64,000 nucleotides of DNA, taken from Cellvibrionaceae bacterium (GTDB lineage Bacteria; Pseudomonadota; Gammaproteobacteria; Pseudomonadales; Cellvibrionaceae). The notes under the pieces are model-generated. The model was not told the origin of the DNA and did not search any database. It saw nothing but the letters and a program-made list of their open reading frames with translations. Position 1 is the stretch's first letter, and each line of letters starts with the position of its first letter. Of this stretch, positions 17,122 to 26,852 are shown one piece after another. Position numbers and translations under genes: made by a program. Location: the NCBI GenBank assembly GCA_021151695.1, contig JAGKWU010000010.1:124001-188000 (forward strand), given 5' to 3'.

Positions 17122-17610
17122 ATGATGATTAATAAAGGTATGGCAGTCGCGTTAATTATTGTTTTGCTTGTGGGTAATCTGCAGGTTATGGCGATTACTG
17201 AGCACCCTTACAACAAAACCTACGATCCTTTTCGCAATCCCTTTATTGATTATCAACAAGCCAAACGCGACGCCGCAGCCGCGGGGAAGTTGTTATTAAT
17301 TGATGTGGGAGGTGATTGGTGTATTTGGTGTAAACGTTTGGATAGCTTTTTGGAAAGTCATAACGACATCAGCGCTTCTGTGGATGAGGTGTTTGTTGTG
17401 CTTAAAGTAAATATCAGTGAGGAACAATCGAACCTGGATTTTTTCAAACAGTTCCCCGCCATTAAGGGCTATCCTCACTTTATTATTGTTGATGCTAAAG
17501 GGAAGTATTTAGGCGAGCAGGATACCGGCAAGCTGGAGCAGGGCGAAAGCTACTCAGCTGCAAAATTCAGCGCGTTTATCGCCCATTGGCGAGCGCTTGC
17601 CAGACGCTAA
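17122..17610 (+). CDS. Exported thioredoxin-like protein
   Basis: A 162-residue protein with an N-terminal hydrophobic export signal (about residues 7-24), then a thioredoxin fold with active site GDWCIWCKR, the strand VFVVLKVNISEE and the cis-Pro region KGYPHFIIVDAKGK. Resembles periplasmic thioredoxin_7/DsbD-gamma-type proteins that act in disulfide reduction. The gene follows the AraC regulator by 31 bases on the same strand and so may be co-transcribed. Specific partner unknown. Confidence 0.88.
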   Translation: MMINKGMAVALIIVLLVGNLQVMAITEHPYNKTYDPFRNPFIDYQQAKRDAAAAGKLLLIDVGGDWCIWCKRLDSFLESHNDISASVDEVFVVLKVNISEEQSNLDFFKQFPAIKGYPHFIIVDAKGKYLGEQDTGKLEQGESYSAAKFSAFIAHWRALARR

Positions 17611-17682
17611 AGAGTGACTGATAAAATCCGTTTGCTGCAGCAACATTGCCGCAGCTCGCAGGGCTTGGCGGAGTCTGCCTCT

Positions 17683-19164
17683 TCACATAGGTTTGCAATA
17701 TTGATTAACAAAGTCCTGATGTTTTAGCATGGTGGCGATGTTGTTGTTAACATCGAGTGCAATATTATTCAGGAAATTTTTTAGATCATGCTCCGGCATT
17801 AAATCAACAATGGGATGATAGGACTCGGGCATAAGGCCTTGGCCAAGCATGACCTGGGTCCAGGAATCTAATCGAAATAGTTCGCCCTCTACCTGGAAGG
17901 ATCTTCCGAAATCTTTAAAAAGATTGATGCGATGCCTAAGTTCACTGGGAACTTCCATATCTTTGCAATAGCGCCAGAAGGGGCTGTCATCCCGCTCAGT
18001 CGCTTTGTAATGCAAAATAATGAAATCCCTGATTCTTATGTATTCGCTTTCGGCCTTGGTATTGTATTCGTCAATAACCGACTGCTTGATTTCATGGTGT
18101 GGGAACACTTGTAACAGGCGAGTTACCGCTGTCATTATCATGTGAATACTGGTTGATTCCAGCGGTTCTAAAAAGCCGGACGCAAGGCCGATTGCAATAC
18201 AGTTTTTATTCCAGGATTGTTTGCGCCTGCCGGTTTTAAATTTGATAACTTTGGGTTCGGTAAGGACTTTTCCATCCAGGCTCGATAACAATAAATTTGT
18301 GGCCTCATCATCAGACATATAGGGGCTGGAAAAAACCAGTCCATTTCCAACTCTGTGTTGCAACGGAATTTGCCAGCGCCAACCCGCGTGATGGGCAATC
18401 GATTTGGTATAGGGTACCGCTGGGCCGGTAGCTTCAGTTTGAACAGCAATGGCACTGTCGCAGGGTAGCCACTGCTTCCATTCTTCGAAACCCGTTTTCA
18501 GGCATTGCTCAATCAATAAGCCTCTCATGCCAGTGCAATCGAGAAATAAATCGCCTTCTATTTCCTGGCCTGAGTCGAGCGTGAGTGACGTGATAAAGCC
18601 GGTATCGGGGTTTTGGTTAACCTGCGCTATTTTTCCTTCCACTCGTTTTGCGCCGCGCAATTCCGCGCGTTGTCTGAGAAAGCTCGCGTAACGTCCGGCG
18701 TCCAGGTGAAAGGCGTAGTTTAATTTGGAGCCATCGGTCAGAGAGCAGCGATCCATGAGTGCGGCTTTATATTCAAGGCAGTAATCGCCAAACTCTTGGG
18801 CGATTCCCAGCTGTCGCCCCCTCAGCCAGAAGTGAATGAAATCGGTGATTAATGTCTGTCTGCCTGTGACACCGAAAGAATGAAAATATTTTTCCCCGAT
18901 TTGTTTCCAGTTTTCAAATTGAATGCCAAGTTTAAAAGTAGCATTGGTTGCTCTCATAAACTCCTGTTCGTTAATACCGATAAATCGATGAAATGTTCGC
19001 ATCGGGGGAATTGTGGCTTCGCCAACACCAATGGTGCCTATTTCCTGGGACTCTACCAGGGTGATATCGAGAATTTCGCCCATCTGATTGGCGAGTGCCG
19101 CCGCCGCAATCCAGCCAGCTGTACCGCCACCTGCAATAACAATTCGCATTTTTTTGTTTAACAT
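17683..19164 (-). CDS. Tryptophan-halogenase family flavoprotein
   Basis: A 493-residue FAD-dependent protein of the Trp_halogenase family. Seen: GGGTAGW (FAD binding, residues 12-18), GVGEATIPPMRTF, Lys78 at the position of the halogenase catalytic Lys, the WxWxIP motif as WRWQIP, and SGFLEPLESTSIH with the conserved Glu. So the residues needed for HOCl/HOBr formation and use are present. Family knowledge: homologues beside TonB receptors, SapC and cupin genes occur in Caulobacter and Xanthomonas relatives, and their substrate is unknown; tryptophan itself is not assumed. Last gene of the operon, 6 bases after the cupin gene. No flavin reductase gene is adjacent. Confidence 0.92.
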   Translation of the reverse strand: MLNKKMRIVIAGGGTAGWIAAAALANQMGEILDITLVESQEIGTIGVGEATIPPMRTFHRFIGINEQEFMRATNATFKLGIQFENWKQIGEKYFHSFGVTGRQTLITDFIHFWLRGRQLGIAQEFGDYCLEYKAALMDRCSLTDGSKLNYAFHLDAGRYASFLRQRAELRGAKRVEGKIAQVNQNPDTGFITSLTLDSGQEIEGDLFLDCTGMRGLLIEQCLKTGFEEWKQWLPCDSAIAVQTEATGPAVPYTKSIAHHAGWRWQIPLQHRVGNGLVFSSPYMSDDEATNLLLSSLDGKVLTEPKVIKFKTGRRKQSWNKNCIAIGLASGFLEPLESTSIHMIMTAVTRLLQVFPHHEIKQSVIDEYNTKAESEYIRIRDFIILHYKATERDDSPFWRYCKDMEVPSELRHRINLFKDFGRSFQVEGELFRLDSWTQVMLGQGLMPESYHPIVDLMPEHDLKNFLNNIALDVNNNIATMLKHQDFVNQYCKPM

Positions 19165-19170
19165 TTTATA

Positions 19171-20196
19171 TCAACGATTTAGTTTGTTAATAAGAAAAGC
19201 CCTTAACTTTCTAACGCTCAATCTATCAAGGGTTTGCAAGAAGCCTCTCGCTTCTTCGGGGATGAAGGCGTTCGCTTTCTCGGGGCCATCAAAAATATAA
19301 TGATTAAAAACCTGTTTCCAGCCTTCCCTTTCGTGGGCCGATTTATCCCTTATGCCGAGCATGGCCATATAAAGTGCATTCATGCCCGATGCTAAAAAAG
19401 AGGGTTGGTCATCCCACCAATAATTTACCAATACATTGTAGGGCTGCAGGCTTTCAACGTGGTGCCACCACATCGTGGGAAGGTACAGTGCATCGCCCGG
19501 CTCCAGTTCGGCAACCTGGGCATGTTGGAGTGCCTCTTCGAAGCGAGGAAATTTTTGAAAGTCAGGGTTTTTAAAGTCAACCAGGCTAATCACTTGTCCG
19601 CCCGGTGTTGGTTCAAGTGGGCCTGGATAAAGGTTACTGATTTGATCTGGAGGAAAAAGGGTAAATTTGCGCTTGCCTGCAACGCAGCAAGCGATGTTTT
19701 CCAGTGCATCAAAATGGCAGGTGGCTGTAGTTGCGCCACCAAGCCATATGCTAACTCTCTCCGCCATGGCATCAATATGCTTATCTCTTGGAATGACTAT
19801 GTCATTTGTCTCCCGAAGACCGGGCAAATGGGTGTCAATAAGATTGGATGCAATGTAAAACGTCGGGCCATCAGGTTGATGTTTTCCCTCCAGAATTGCA
19901 TCCAGGGTTTCATCAATCCGCCCTTTAAAGCTCTCATAATCAAGCTTTGTACAATTCTCAGTGTAAAACATCCGCCCATTATATTCGGGTGGGATTTTGC
20001 ACACAGTTGAGGGCTGCTCGTTGTAAAAGGACTTTAAATAATCCACGGAGGCTTCGTCAGATTTCCTCGCGGCCTGAACCAGCGGCCAATCACTCACTAA
20101 TTGCTTAAGAACAACGGGCTCTGCGGAACTTATTACATCCCTTGGAATACTACGGGGATTAACTCCATGCAGACACTTTGTTATTTTCAAGGTCAA
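19171..20196 (-). CDS. Cupin-8/JmjC-like Fe(II)/2-oxoglutarate oxygenase-type protein
   Basis: A 341-residue protein of the cupin_8 group. Metal ligands are visible: HFD in ATCHFDALENI and the distal His in PTMWWHHVESL; KRKFTLFPPDQ is the typical 2OG-side strand. Family knowledge: these enzymes hydroxylate proteins or small molecules. The start is a TTG at 20194-20196 overlapping the SapC stop (TTGA), preceded by GCAGGAG, so translation is coupled to SapC. It lies between SapC and the halogenase-like gene, an arrangement suggesting the three act on one substrate. Confidence 0.88.
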   Translation of the reverse strand: MTLKITKCLHGVNPRSIPRDVISSAEPVVLKQLVSDWPLVQAARKSDEASVDYLKSFYNEQPSTVCKIPPEYNGRMFYTENCTKLDYESFKGRIDETLDAILEGKHQPDGPTFYIASNLIDTHLPGLRETNDIVIPRDKHIDAMAERVSIWLGGATTATCHFDALENIACCVAGKRKFTLFPPDQISNLYPGPLEPTPGGQVISLVDFKNPDFQKFPRFEEALQHAQVAELEPGDALYLPTMWWHHVESLQPYNVLVNYWWDDQPSFLASGMNALYMAMLGIRDKSAHEREGWKQVFNHYIFDGPEKANAFIPEEARGFLQTLDRLSVRKLRAFLINKLNR

Positions 20197-20954
20197 TTAA
20201 CTCCTGCGGATAGCTTGCGGTTTTTCCATTCAATTAATTTTTTAATATTAGACAATGATGCGGCAATAAAATACGCCGCCTGGAGAAATCCTGCCTTGTT
20301 AAGCTCCTCTAATGCGTCTCCGCTTAGTTGGGCTAATTTCTCCATATTGATGGTTTCAAAGGCGGAAATACTTAATTTGGTTTGGTTTTTGAATTCTATA
20401 TCCAGAACGACTGTCTCCAGCAGTTCATATTTATTAAACGCATTAAACATCATGGCGGTCAGCGGCATGCCATCTTTAATGATTTCAAGGGTTCTGGAAA
20501 TGTGATTTAGATAGGGACTGTGGCCGCCGTTCTCCAAAAATAATGTGGGGCCATCTTCGGCGTTTGCTTTGGGGTGGTTCATATCGATATGAACCATGGC
20601 GGTGAATGACTCTACGCCATTTACCATTTCACTGTGCATGCCAATGGAGAAGGGCTCGCGGGTAACGGCCGCTGGAACATATTCTGCTCGCCAACCTGGA
20701 TTTTTTTGGGTACGAGTGTCTATGTCGGTAAGAAATAAATTTTCATCTTTTTCGAATCCAAATAACACCACCGCCTGGTATTCATTATTTTCCGGATTTT
20801 TACGGCAGAGTATGGGGTATTCTTTTTGAACATCGGCCAGTTCTGTCAAAAAGGTAATGGTGCTTACAACATTGTCCCCAAGTGATGCAGCGAAGGTCGA
20901 ATTCACTTTTAGGTGTTCATGAGCGATATTGTTGAGCACTTCTATTTTTTGCAT
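20193..20954 (-). CDS. SapC family protein
   Basis: A 253-residue cytosolic protein resembling SapC: EYPILCRKNPENNEYQAVVL near residue 45, LFLTDIDTRTQKNPGWRAEYVP, REPFSI and DGPTLFLENGGHSPYL. The name comes from the Campylobacter S-layer locus, but its biochemical activity is not established. It is translationally coupled to the cupin gene and lies 97 bases downstream of the TonB receptor, beyond a hairpin terminator that probably lets part of transcription through. Confidence 0.88.
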   Translation of the reverse strand: MQKIEVLNNIAHEHLKVNSTFAASLGDNVVSTITFLTELADVQKEYPILCRKNPENNEYQAVVLFGFEKDENLFLTDIDTRTQKNPGWRAEYVPAAVTREPFSIGMHSEMVNGVESFTAMVHIDMNHPKANAEDGPTLFLENGGHSPYLNHISRTLEIIKDGMPLTAMMFNAFNKYELLETVVLDIEFKNQTKLSISAFETINMEKLAQLSGDALEELNKAGFLQAAYFIAASLSNIKKLIEWKNRKLSAGVN

Positions 20955-21000
20955 ATAAAGATGTCCGGCGGTTTGAATTAATTATTGTAAGTCTAGGATA

Positions 21001-21032
21001 AAAAAGAGCCGCCCAGGGGCGGCTCTTTTTTT
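21001..21032 (-). terminator. Intrinsic hairpin between TonB receptor and SapC operon
   Basis: GAGCCGCC and GGCGGCTC pair around CAGG, flanked by A and T runs (21001-21005, 21026-21032), so it can work in either direction. On the minus strand it follows the receptor stop by 18 bases and would reduce expression of the SapC genes relative to the receptor. Confidence 0.9.
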
Positions 21033-21050
21033 TACAACGTTAAGTAAAAC

Positions 21051-24000
21051 TTAGAAGTTGTAGCGAGCACCGATTTGGTAGCGAGCACCCAAATCGTCAT
21101 AGCCTATCATCATATTGGTGTTGCGAGCATGCTCGCGACGATCTTCACCAGTGATGTTGATGCCTTCCAGAGATACCGACAGGTTGTCGGTGAAGTGGTA
21201 GGTCACGTTGGCATCGATTTGTGAGTAGGCTTCGGTGTAACCTGGGTTTTTAGATCCCCAACCGGTTCTGCCGAGGAACTCGTCACGCCAGTTGTAAGCC
21301 ACACGTGCTTCAACACCATACTTCTCGTACATAAACACCAGGTTTGCGGTATCGCTGAGACCCAGCAGCGCAAATTGGTTGTCGTCGATGTTGAGATCGT
21401 CGAACTTCACGTCGCCGCGTACGATAGTGTAGTTCGCTTGCAAGCCAAAGCCAGTATCACCAAAGAAGTGTTGACCGGCGAACTCGGCACCATAAATTTT
21501 GGCTTCATGGTTGTTTACCGGGCTGCTGATGGTGAACTGCATCAATGGATCATCAGACGTTGGATTGATGAAGTAAGCTGACTTGGTCGAGTTCAATTCG
21601 ACGACATCGGCTTCCGTCATCCCTGATGGTGCACCCCACTTCGCAGGATTTTGTAGGAAGTTCATCATCGCAAAAAGATGCGGGTCATCAGTTGCCATGC
21701 CATTGGCTGTGAGCGCTGCCATAGCCGCTTTGGCACGTGGGCCTGCAGTCTGGTCACGGATATCCCCAATGGTGCGTTGAACTTGCTCAGTACCTATGAA
21801 GTTGATAACGCGTTTTTCAAACACGCCGGCAGACACGTAGCTGGCATCGTCGAAATACCATTCTACAGAGACGTCAACGTTGCTTGACTCCAGTGGCTTC
21901 AGCATTGGGTTATCGGCGTTTGCTTTGACAGTGGCTGCATTGAGGGAAGAACCGTTAATGCCATAACCGCTAACCGCAGCGCCAAGGTTTGACAAACTTG
22001 GGCGAGCAATAGTTTTGCTGTAGGAGAATCTGGTTACGAGATTGTCAGTTAACTTGGCAGACAGATCCAGGTTTGGAAGTAGTGCGTCATAGTCATTGTG
22101 GAAAACAGTTTTGCTACCCGCTGGGCCGCTAACTTGTCCAAAGTCGTTATCAGATTGCCACTCGAAGTGATCCAGCAGTGGGGTATCTGAAGATGAAACC
22201 TGCTTGGTAGTTTCATAGCGCAAGCCGGCCAACATATCCACTTCAAAGCCACCAACTTGACCCTTGGTGCCTACCTGGAAGTACACTGCATCAGTATCTT
22301 CCTGAATGTCGTTGTTGCTCTTGCTGTTGCGAACTTTACCGGGAACCTGGGTATTTTCTACGCCAATGTACGCGGGAACATTGGTGTATTTACCAACCAG
22401 GAACTTGGCAAGTTGGCGCGCATCAGCGCGGAAGCCGATGTGTGGAGAGTTGCCAGTGCTAACGTCGTTAAATTCGCCAGCAACATCAAATGGCTCAAAC
22501 GAACCAGCTGGGAATTCACCTGGAGCAGCTGCACCCCAACCACCCAAAATTTGCGCGTTGTCGCCATTGTAGTTAATGGTGTTGGAGCCCATTTCACGAC
22601 GCTCAATACCAAAATCAAAACGGCTGCCATCGTCAAATTTCCACTTGGCATCCACCTTAACCTGATTTACGTCAGACAGCTGTTCGGCTGACCATACACG
22701 CATAACAGAGGAGCTGAGGTTTTGGCCCAAATCAGCAGAGTTGGTTTGCGTCCAGGTGGGAATTTCTGCGCCGCTGAACTGCCAGTTTGCACTGGTTTTC
22801 ACCACTGAGCCGATACCTACGTCGAGTTCACCTGAGTGACCTGGACCTGTTGGCATACTGTCCATGGTGGAGTGGTGTGCATCGAGAACAAGGTTCAGTT
22901 GATCGTTAACTGCCCAGTCCAGATTTAAACCGGTTGACTCCAGCGTGTCTTGTTGTGAGCGGTATTGTTGTGCGAAACCTGTGTCAAATTTAGCTGTGTG
23001 AGACGCATATTCTTCGCTGATAAATTTCGGCGTTTTGATTGTCGAGTTATCGAATTCAACCAGGGTGGTGTAATCACCTCTTTGTAACCAGGTGGTTACT
23101 TCGCCACGATTTTCAGATTGATTTTTTTCAGCGTAGGTGTAGTCCACTGTTGCTGTCAGGTTTTCAATCGGACGATATTGCAAGGTCAGCTGGGCGTTGG
23201 TGCGGTCGCGTTGCTGATCAGAGAAGGTGTAACGAACATCGTTGGGGCGAGAGTAAAGCTGCCCAACGGCTGGTGCGTTTTTGAAAGCAGGATTATTGGC
23301 TTTAATGTTATAAAGGGTGTTTGTTTCACCACCACCCCATGCTGCTACTGACCAGTCGTTAACGGTAGCGCCGGTATAGCCTGAGTCACGCTCTTGGTAG
23401 CTGGCACTCAAGGAAACACCGAAGGTTTGTGAGTCATCAGACCAGCTTACCAGGCCAGACAATTCCGGAGTGATGTCATCGCCAGTACGGTTGGTGGTAT
23501 CAGCAACGGCTTTACCGCCGATGGTAGCTTTGAAGCCTTGGCTGTCCAGAGGACGAGAGGTTTTGATGTTTACAGCTGCACCGATACCGCCAGCAGCAAC
23601 ATCAGCCTTGCCAGTTTTGTAAACTTCTACGCCAGCAACCGCTTCTGAAGCCAGGTTGGCAAAGTCGAAGGCACGCGAGTTACCGCCGCGTGTTGAGGCG
23701 TCTGCGCCTGAGCTACCACCGTAGGCGCTACCGGTAGGAAGTGTTCTTCCGTTCAGTGTCACCATGTTGAAGTCAGGGCCGAAACCGCGCACGGTGATTT
23801 TTGAACCTTCACCGTTGGAACGATCGATAGAAACGCCAGTGATACGTTGCAGAGATTCTGCAAGGTTGGTGTCAGGGAATTTACCCATGTCTTCAGCGGA
23901 GATTGCATCAACCACACCGGCTGAATCGCGCTTGATATCCATGGCTTGTTGCAAACTCGCCTTGATACCGGTTACGACTACTTCTTCAACCTCTTGTGCA

Positions 24001-24092
24001 AATGCAATGTTGCTGCCGCTGAACGCGATAACGGATGCTACCGCCGCTGTCATTGGTTTTACTTTGAAGCCTTTTTTTAGTAAATCAAGCAT
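21051..24092 (-). CDS. TonB-dependent receptor (TIGR01782-like)
   Basis: A 1013-residue outer-membrane transporter. A signal peptide ends near residue 32 (IAFAQ); the TonB box is EVEEVVVTG; the plug carries AGVVDAISAEDMGKFPDTNLAESLQR-type text (each part visible), GVSIDRSNGEGSKITVRGFG and FNMVTLNGR. The chain ends in aromatic RYQIGARYNF, the beta-barrel C-terminal signature. Family knowledge: the TIGR01782 group in Xanthomonas, Caulobacter and Cellvibrio imports oligosaccharides and is often next to SapC, cupin and halogenase genes, as here. No STN domain, so it does not signal through FecI/FecR. GAGGAG lies 13 bases before the ATG. Confidence 0.95.
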   Translation of the reverse strand: MLDLLKKGFKVKPMTAAVASVIAFSGSNIAFAQEVEEVVVTGIKASLQQAMDIKRDSAGVVDAISAEDMGKFPDTNLAESLQRITGVSIDRSNGEGSKITVRGFGPDFNMVTLNGRTLPTGSAYGGSSGADASTRGGNSRAFDFANLASEAVAGVEVYKTGKADVAAGGIGAAVNIKTSRPLDSQGFKATIGGKAVADTTNRTGDDITPELSGLVSWSDDSQTFGVSLSASYQERDSGYTGATVNDWSVAAWGGGETNTLYNIKANNPAFKNAPAVGQLYSRPNDVRYTFSDQQRDRTNAQLTLQYRPIENLTATVDYTYAEKNQSENRGEVTTWLQRGDYTTLVEFDNSTIKTPKFISEEYASHTAKFDTGFAQQYRSQQDTLESTGLNLDWAVNDQLNLVLDAHHSTMDSMPTGPGHSGELDVGIGSVVKTSANWQFSGAEIPTWTQTNSADLGQNLSSSVMRVWSAEQLSDVNQVKVDAKWKFDDGSRFDFGIERREMGSNTINYNGDNAQILGGWGAAAPGEFPAGSFEPFDVAGEFNDVSTGNSPHIGFRADARQLAKFLVGKYTNVPAYIGVENTQVPGKVRNSKSNNDIQEDTDAVYFQVGTKGQVGGFEVDMLAGLRYETTKQVSSSDTPLLDHFEWQSDNDFGQVSGPAGSKTVFHNDYDALLPNLDLSAKLTDNLVTRFSYSKTIARPSLSNLGAAVSGYGINGSSLNAATVKANADNPMLKPLESSNVDVSVEWYFDDASYVSAGVFEKRVINFIGTEQVQRTIGDIRDQTAGPRAKAAMAALTANGMATDDPHLFAMMNFLQNPAKWGAPSGMTEADVVELNSTKSAYFINPTSDDPLMQFTISSPVNNHEAKIYGAEFAGQHFFGDTGFGLQANYTIVRGDVKFDDLNIDDNQFALLGLSDTANLVFMYEKYGVEARVAYNWRDEFLGRTGWGSKNPGYTEAYSQIDANVTYHFTDNLSVSLEGINITGEDRREHARNTNMMIGYDDLGARYQIGARYNF

Positions 24093-24870
24093 GATCTAAA
24101 TGCTCCTCAACAGTTTTTATTTTTACCGGGCGCTAAAAACCTTGCTCCCGATTTACCAGCCACCTCCTGAAAAGCCGGGGTGGCCAGTCCGCTGCTCCAC
24201 AGCTATGCCTGAATCGCGCGTATGGCTGTGGACGACCGAAACTCGCCCTTTCTTACGAAAAGTAGAATTTCAAGTTGTTCGCTCTCCCTCCTGCCTTTTG
24301 GCAAGTTGTTGTTGTGGTTGTGCATTTTCCCTGGGGTGCGCGGCGGCCCAAAGCAGCCAAAAGCGGATGCAGCTAGGGATGGTTGATTAAAGCCTGTCTC
24401 TAAAGTTGTTTTTGGTTTTTATCAGCAAAAATCTTTTTATTTGGGTATAGCGGAGATTTTGTACTTTTTGTGGTGCTAGTAAAAAAAATTTTACAGGTGA
24501 TGTCTTGTGGACAACTGCACTAGTCAAATTTTTATATAGTCATAGATACTATATGGCAGGATCTAAGTCAACAAAGAAATTGTAAAAATCCACTATGTCA
24601 GGGATGGATACTGCGCCAATAATTGTTGAAATGTGCGACAGGGCGGAAGAAAAAAATAAGCTTTTCGGGAACTTAGCGTGACCTGAAGCGACTTTGTCGG
24701 CTGCAGATGCTTACAAATCTTTATTGGGCGCTATGGCTTTGTGATCGACTAGTATATTTGTTGTTGGGTTGATGTAGATTTTGACGCAAGAAGGAGGTTT
24801 TATGTGGCTTGCTCTGTTCAGGGGACGTCCTGTTCCCCTTCGGCACTATGGCGGATTTAACGCTGGCTGA
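24093..24870. other. Long intergenic region upstream of the TonB receptor
   Basis: No gene is supported. An imperfect inverted repeat has arms at 24197-24206 (CCACAGCTAT) and 24222-24231 (ATGGCTGTGG), 105 bases before the receptor start, and a second with 7-base arms lies at 24533-24553 (ATATAGT/ACTATAT). Either could be an operator or leader hairpin; nothing shows which. Confidence 0.45.
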
Positions 24871-25320
24871 TTATAGGGATGCGTCGATCAGTGAGCATTC
24901 CTTAACGCCTTTTTGGCCTTGCTCGTCGCTGACAAGTTGAAGTTTGGAGCCGCCTGACATGACACCCATCTTCACTTCCTGCCACACGTAGTAGATCTTT
25001 CCGTTTTCTACATTGAGGTCCAGTTGGGATTCCTTACCTTGTGATGTCAGCGTGTGTTTGCCTGCAGGTAGATCAAATTTAAAAAATGATTTTGGTCCGG
25101 TTTTGCCGGCAAGTTTGCCGTCAACAGTGACTGGCATTGAAAGTGCCGCGCCCAAGACTTCGTTGCGATACACATAGACTTGCGCGCGCTCGGCGCTTGC
25201 TTCAAATTTTTTTGCAGCGAGATCTTTTGCCGGGGCAGCTTTTTGTACGCTCGCACAACCTGATGCGAAGGCGGCGACCAACACAACAAGGGTATAGCCA
25301 AACAATTTGCGGAGTTTCAT
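24871..25320 (-). CDS. DUF2846-like lipoprotein
   Basis: A 149-residue lipoprotein. The signal ends in the lipobox FASGCAS, with Cys22 as lipidation site. The body shows AQVYVYRNEVLGAALSMPV, VDGKLAGKTGPKSFFKFDL and KHTLTSQGKESQLDLNV, matching DUF2846, a small beta-sandwich predicted to sit on a membrane in the envelope. Residue 2 after the Cys is Ala, so sorting to the outer membrane is expected. Role unknown. It is alone on its strand between two long gaps. Confidence 0.85.
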   Translation of the reverse strand: MKLRKLFGYTLVVLVAAFASGCASVQKAAPAKDLAAKKFEASAERAQVYVYRNEVLGAALSMPVTVDGKLAGKTGPKSFFKFDLPAGKHTLTSQGKESQLDLNVENGKIYYVWQEVKMGVMSGGSKLQLVSDEQGQKGVKECSLIDASL

Positions 25321-25628
25321 AAAAAATCCTTTGCGATGACCAATGAGTTAATGAATAAACAGGATTCCATGGCGGCGCTCGTACTGCGGTTTTCCGACAA
25401 GCCTGAATTGCCAAGCCGGCATTTTTCCCTAAGCTGTGCCTCCTGTTATGAGTAAGACACAGCTGCATAAAACCCCCTCCATTTTTTTAAAATATTTTTA
25501 ATGGGGCGTGTTATGACGAATGCAGTGCGATAACAGGAAAATGAAAAAGCGGATGGATAGAGAACGGAAAGAGAATGGAAAGCAGGGGGATGCGATAGCA
25601 AGTGATTTACTTGCTATCGCGAATTAAC
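25321..25628. other. Intergenic region with a 12-bp inverted repeat
   Basis: GCGATAGCAAGT (25592-25603) and ACTTGCTATCGC (25609-25620) pair perfectly around GATTT, directly past the stop of the minus-strand lipoprotein gene. There is no T run after it on that strand, so it may stabilise the mRNA end rather than act as an intrinsic terminator. The rest of the gap shows nothing recognisable. Confidence 0.6.
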
Positions 25629-26852
25629 TTATTCGGTGATAAGAATTTCGTCTAGCTGGATGCCGCCGGTGATTTCGGGGATTTTGCCATTGGCGCGGAA
25701 ACGTATGCCAATTTTTTGCACTTTGGATGCATCAAATCCGGCGGGGAAGCTGCCACCTATATCGACACTGGCTTTCACCCACTCATTCGGTGTGAGGCTG
25801 CGCAGCGGTGACTCATCGGTAGTGACCTGATTGCCATCGCTATCTATAGCGATAAAGCTGAAGCGCACGTCTATAGCGCTATCGCCTGCCAGTGGTGAGA
25901 AAATATTCATCAATACTGACGCCTTTTTATTTTTGATATTGATGGGCTGGGCGATAGCCGTCATCAGTGCCCAGTCGTCAAATGAGGTGGTCCAGATGGG
26001 ATACATCCAGAGCGCATCCCACAAATATTTACTTTGCAAACTGACGCTGCCTTGAAAATTGGTCACTTGCCATGAATCGGCAGCATTGCCCTGATTGAAG
26101 TGTTCCGCGAAGATGGTTTTTGGTGTGGTGAGGCTGCCGGCTCCTTTCGTCCATTTGATGTTGTCCAACTGGAAGCGGACGCCGTGCTGATCAAAACCGA
26201 AAGGCTTGATTAGAAAGCCGGAATTCACATGGGTGAGATCCAGCCCCTGGTTAACCAGATCGGCAATATTAATTTCAATATGCTTCCATTCATTCAAATT
26301 AAGCGGAGCGAACTTTTGCCAATGGCTCACGCATGGCCATACGCATTCCACCTGCGCGGCAAACACGCCATGTCCCAGATTGGGGTCAAAACTGCCGCCC
26401 CAATCCAGCACATTAATATCAAACGACAGTGTGCCTGTCCCATAGCTTGAAAGATCCAGTGTGCTGGAGGTGTCGGGCATTATTTGAAAATGCGCATTGG
26501 TAAATTGCTGGTTGCCATAGCTCACCTCCACCACGTTGTTGTGATCAGCAGAACCGGCGTTAATAACTTGCCATTGCACCAGGCCGTTATTGGGGCTCTC
26601 GGTAAAGCCTTGTCCCTGACCGGTTTGGGTGGACCATTGCCAGACTTTGAATTTGCCCCATTCGCTATTGAGCTGCTCTTCAAACAATATGGCTGATTTG
26701 ACCGGACCTGTTGTGCTCGAGCTTGCGCTTGAGCTTGAGCTGGTGTTTGCGTTTTGAGTGGGCGTGTTGTTGCTGTTACCGCCACCGCTGCCGCCGCATG
26801 CGGTTAGGGCCAGCAGACTTAGTGCTGTCGCGAAATATCGAATAGCTATCAT
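25629..26852 (-). CDS. Surface lipoprotein with Ser linker and two jelly-roll, carbohydrate-binding-like repeats
   Basis: A 407-residue lipoprotein. The lipobox is LALTACGG; a Gly/Asn/Ser-rich linker follows (about residues 22-50). Two related domains then appear: the first opens FEEQLNSEWGKFKVWQW and closes VRFQLDNIKWTKG, the second opens FAEHFNQGNAADSWQVTNFQ and closes GGIQLDEILITE. Strand text such as STLDLSSYGTGTLSFDINVL resembles ExoP/CBM11-type galactose-binding jelly rolls. The ATG at 26852 fits the signal; the frame is open further upstream. It is the last gene of the receptor-FecI-FecR cluster after a 190-base gap, so it may present the ligand to that receptor (inference). Confidence 0.78.
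   Translation of the reverse strand: MIAIRYFATALSLLALTACGGSGGGNSNNTPTQNANTSSSSSASSSTTGPVKSAILFEEQLNSEWGKFKVWQWSTQTGQGQGFTESPNNGLVQWQVINAGSADHNNVVEVSYGNQQFTNAHFQIMPDTSSTLDLSSYGTGTLSFDINVLDWGGSFDPNLGHGVFAAQVECVWPCVSHWQKFAPLNLNEWKHIEINIADLVNQGLDLTHVNSGFLIKPFGFDQHGVRFQLDNIKWTKGAGSLTTPKTIFAEHFNQGNAADSWQVTNFQGSVSLQSKYLWDALWMYPIWTTSFDDWALMTAIAQPINIKNKKASVLMNIFSPLAGDSAIDVRFSFIAIDSDGNQVTTDESPLRSLTPNEWVKASVDIGGSFPAGFDASKVQKIGIRFRANGKIPEITGGIQLDEILITE

Noticed and set aside
24100..24390. 96-codon frame upstream of the TonB receptor
   Set aside because: Residue composition (many Cys, Pro, Ser) and lack of a ribosome site indicate chance; it overlaps the receptor's leader.
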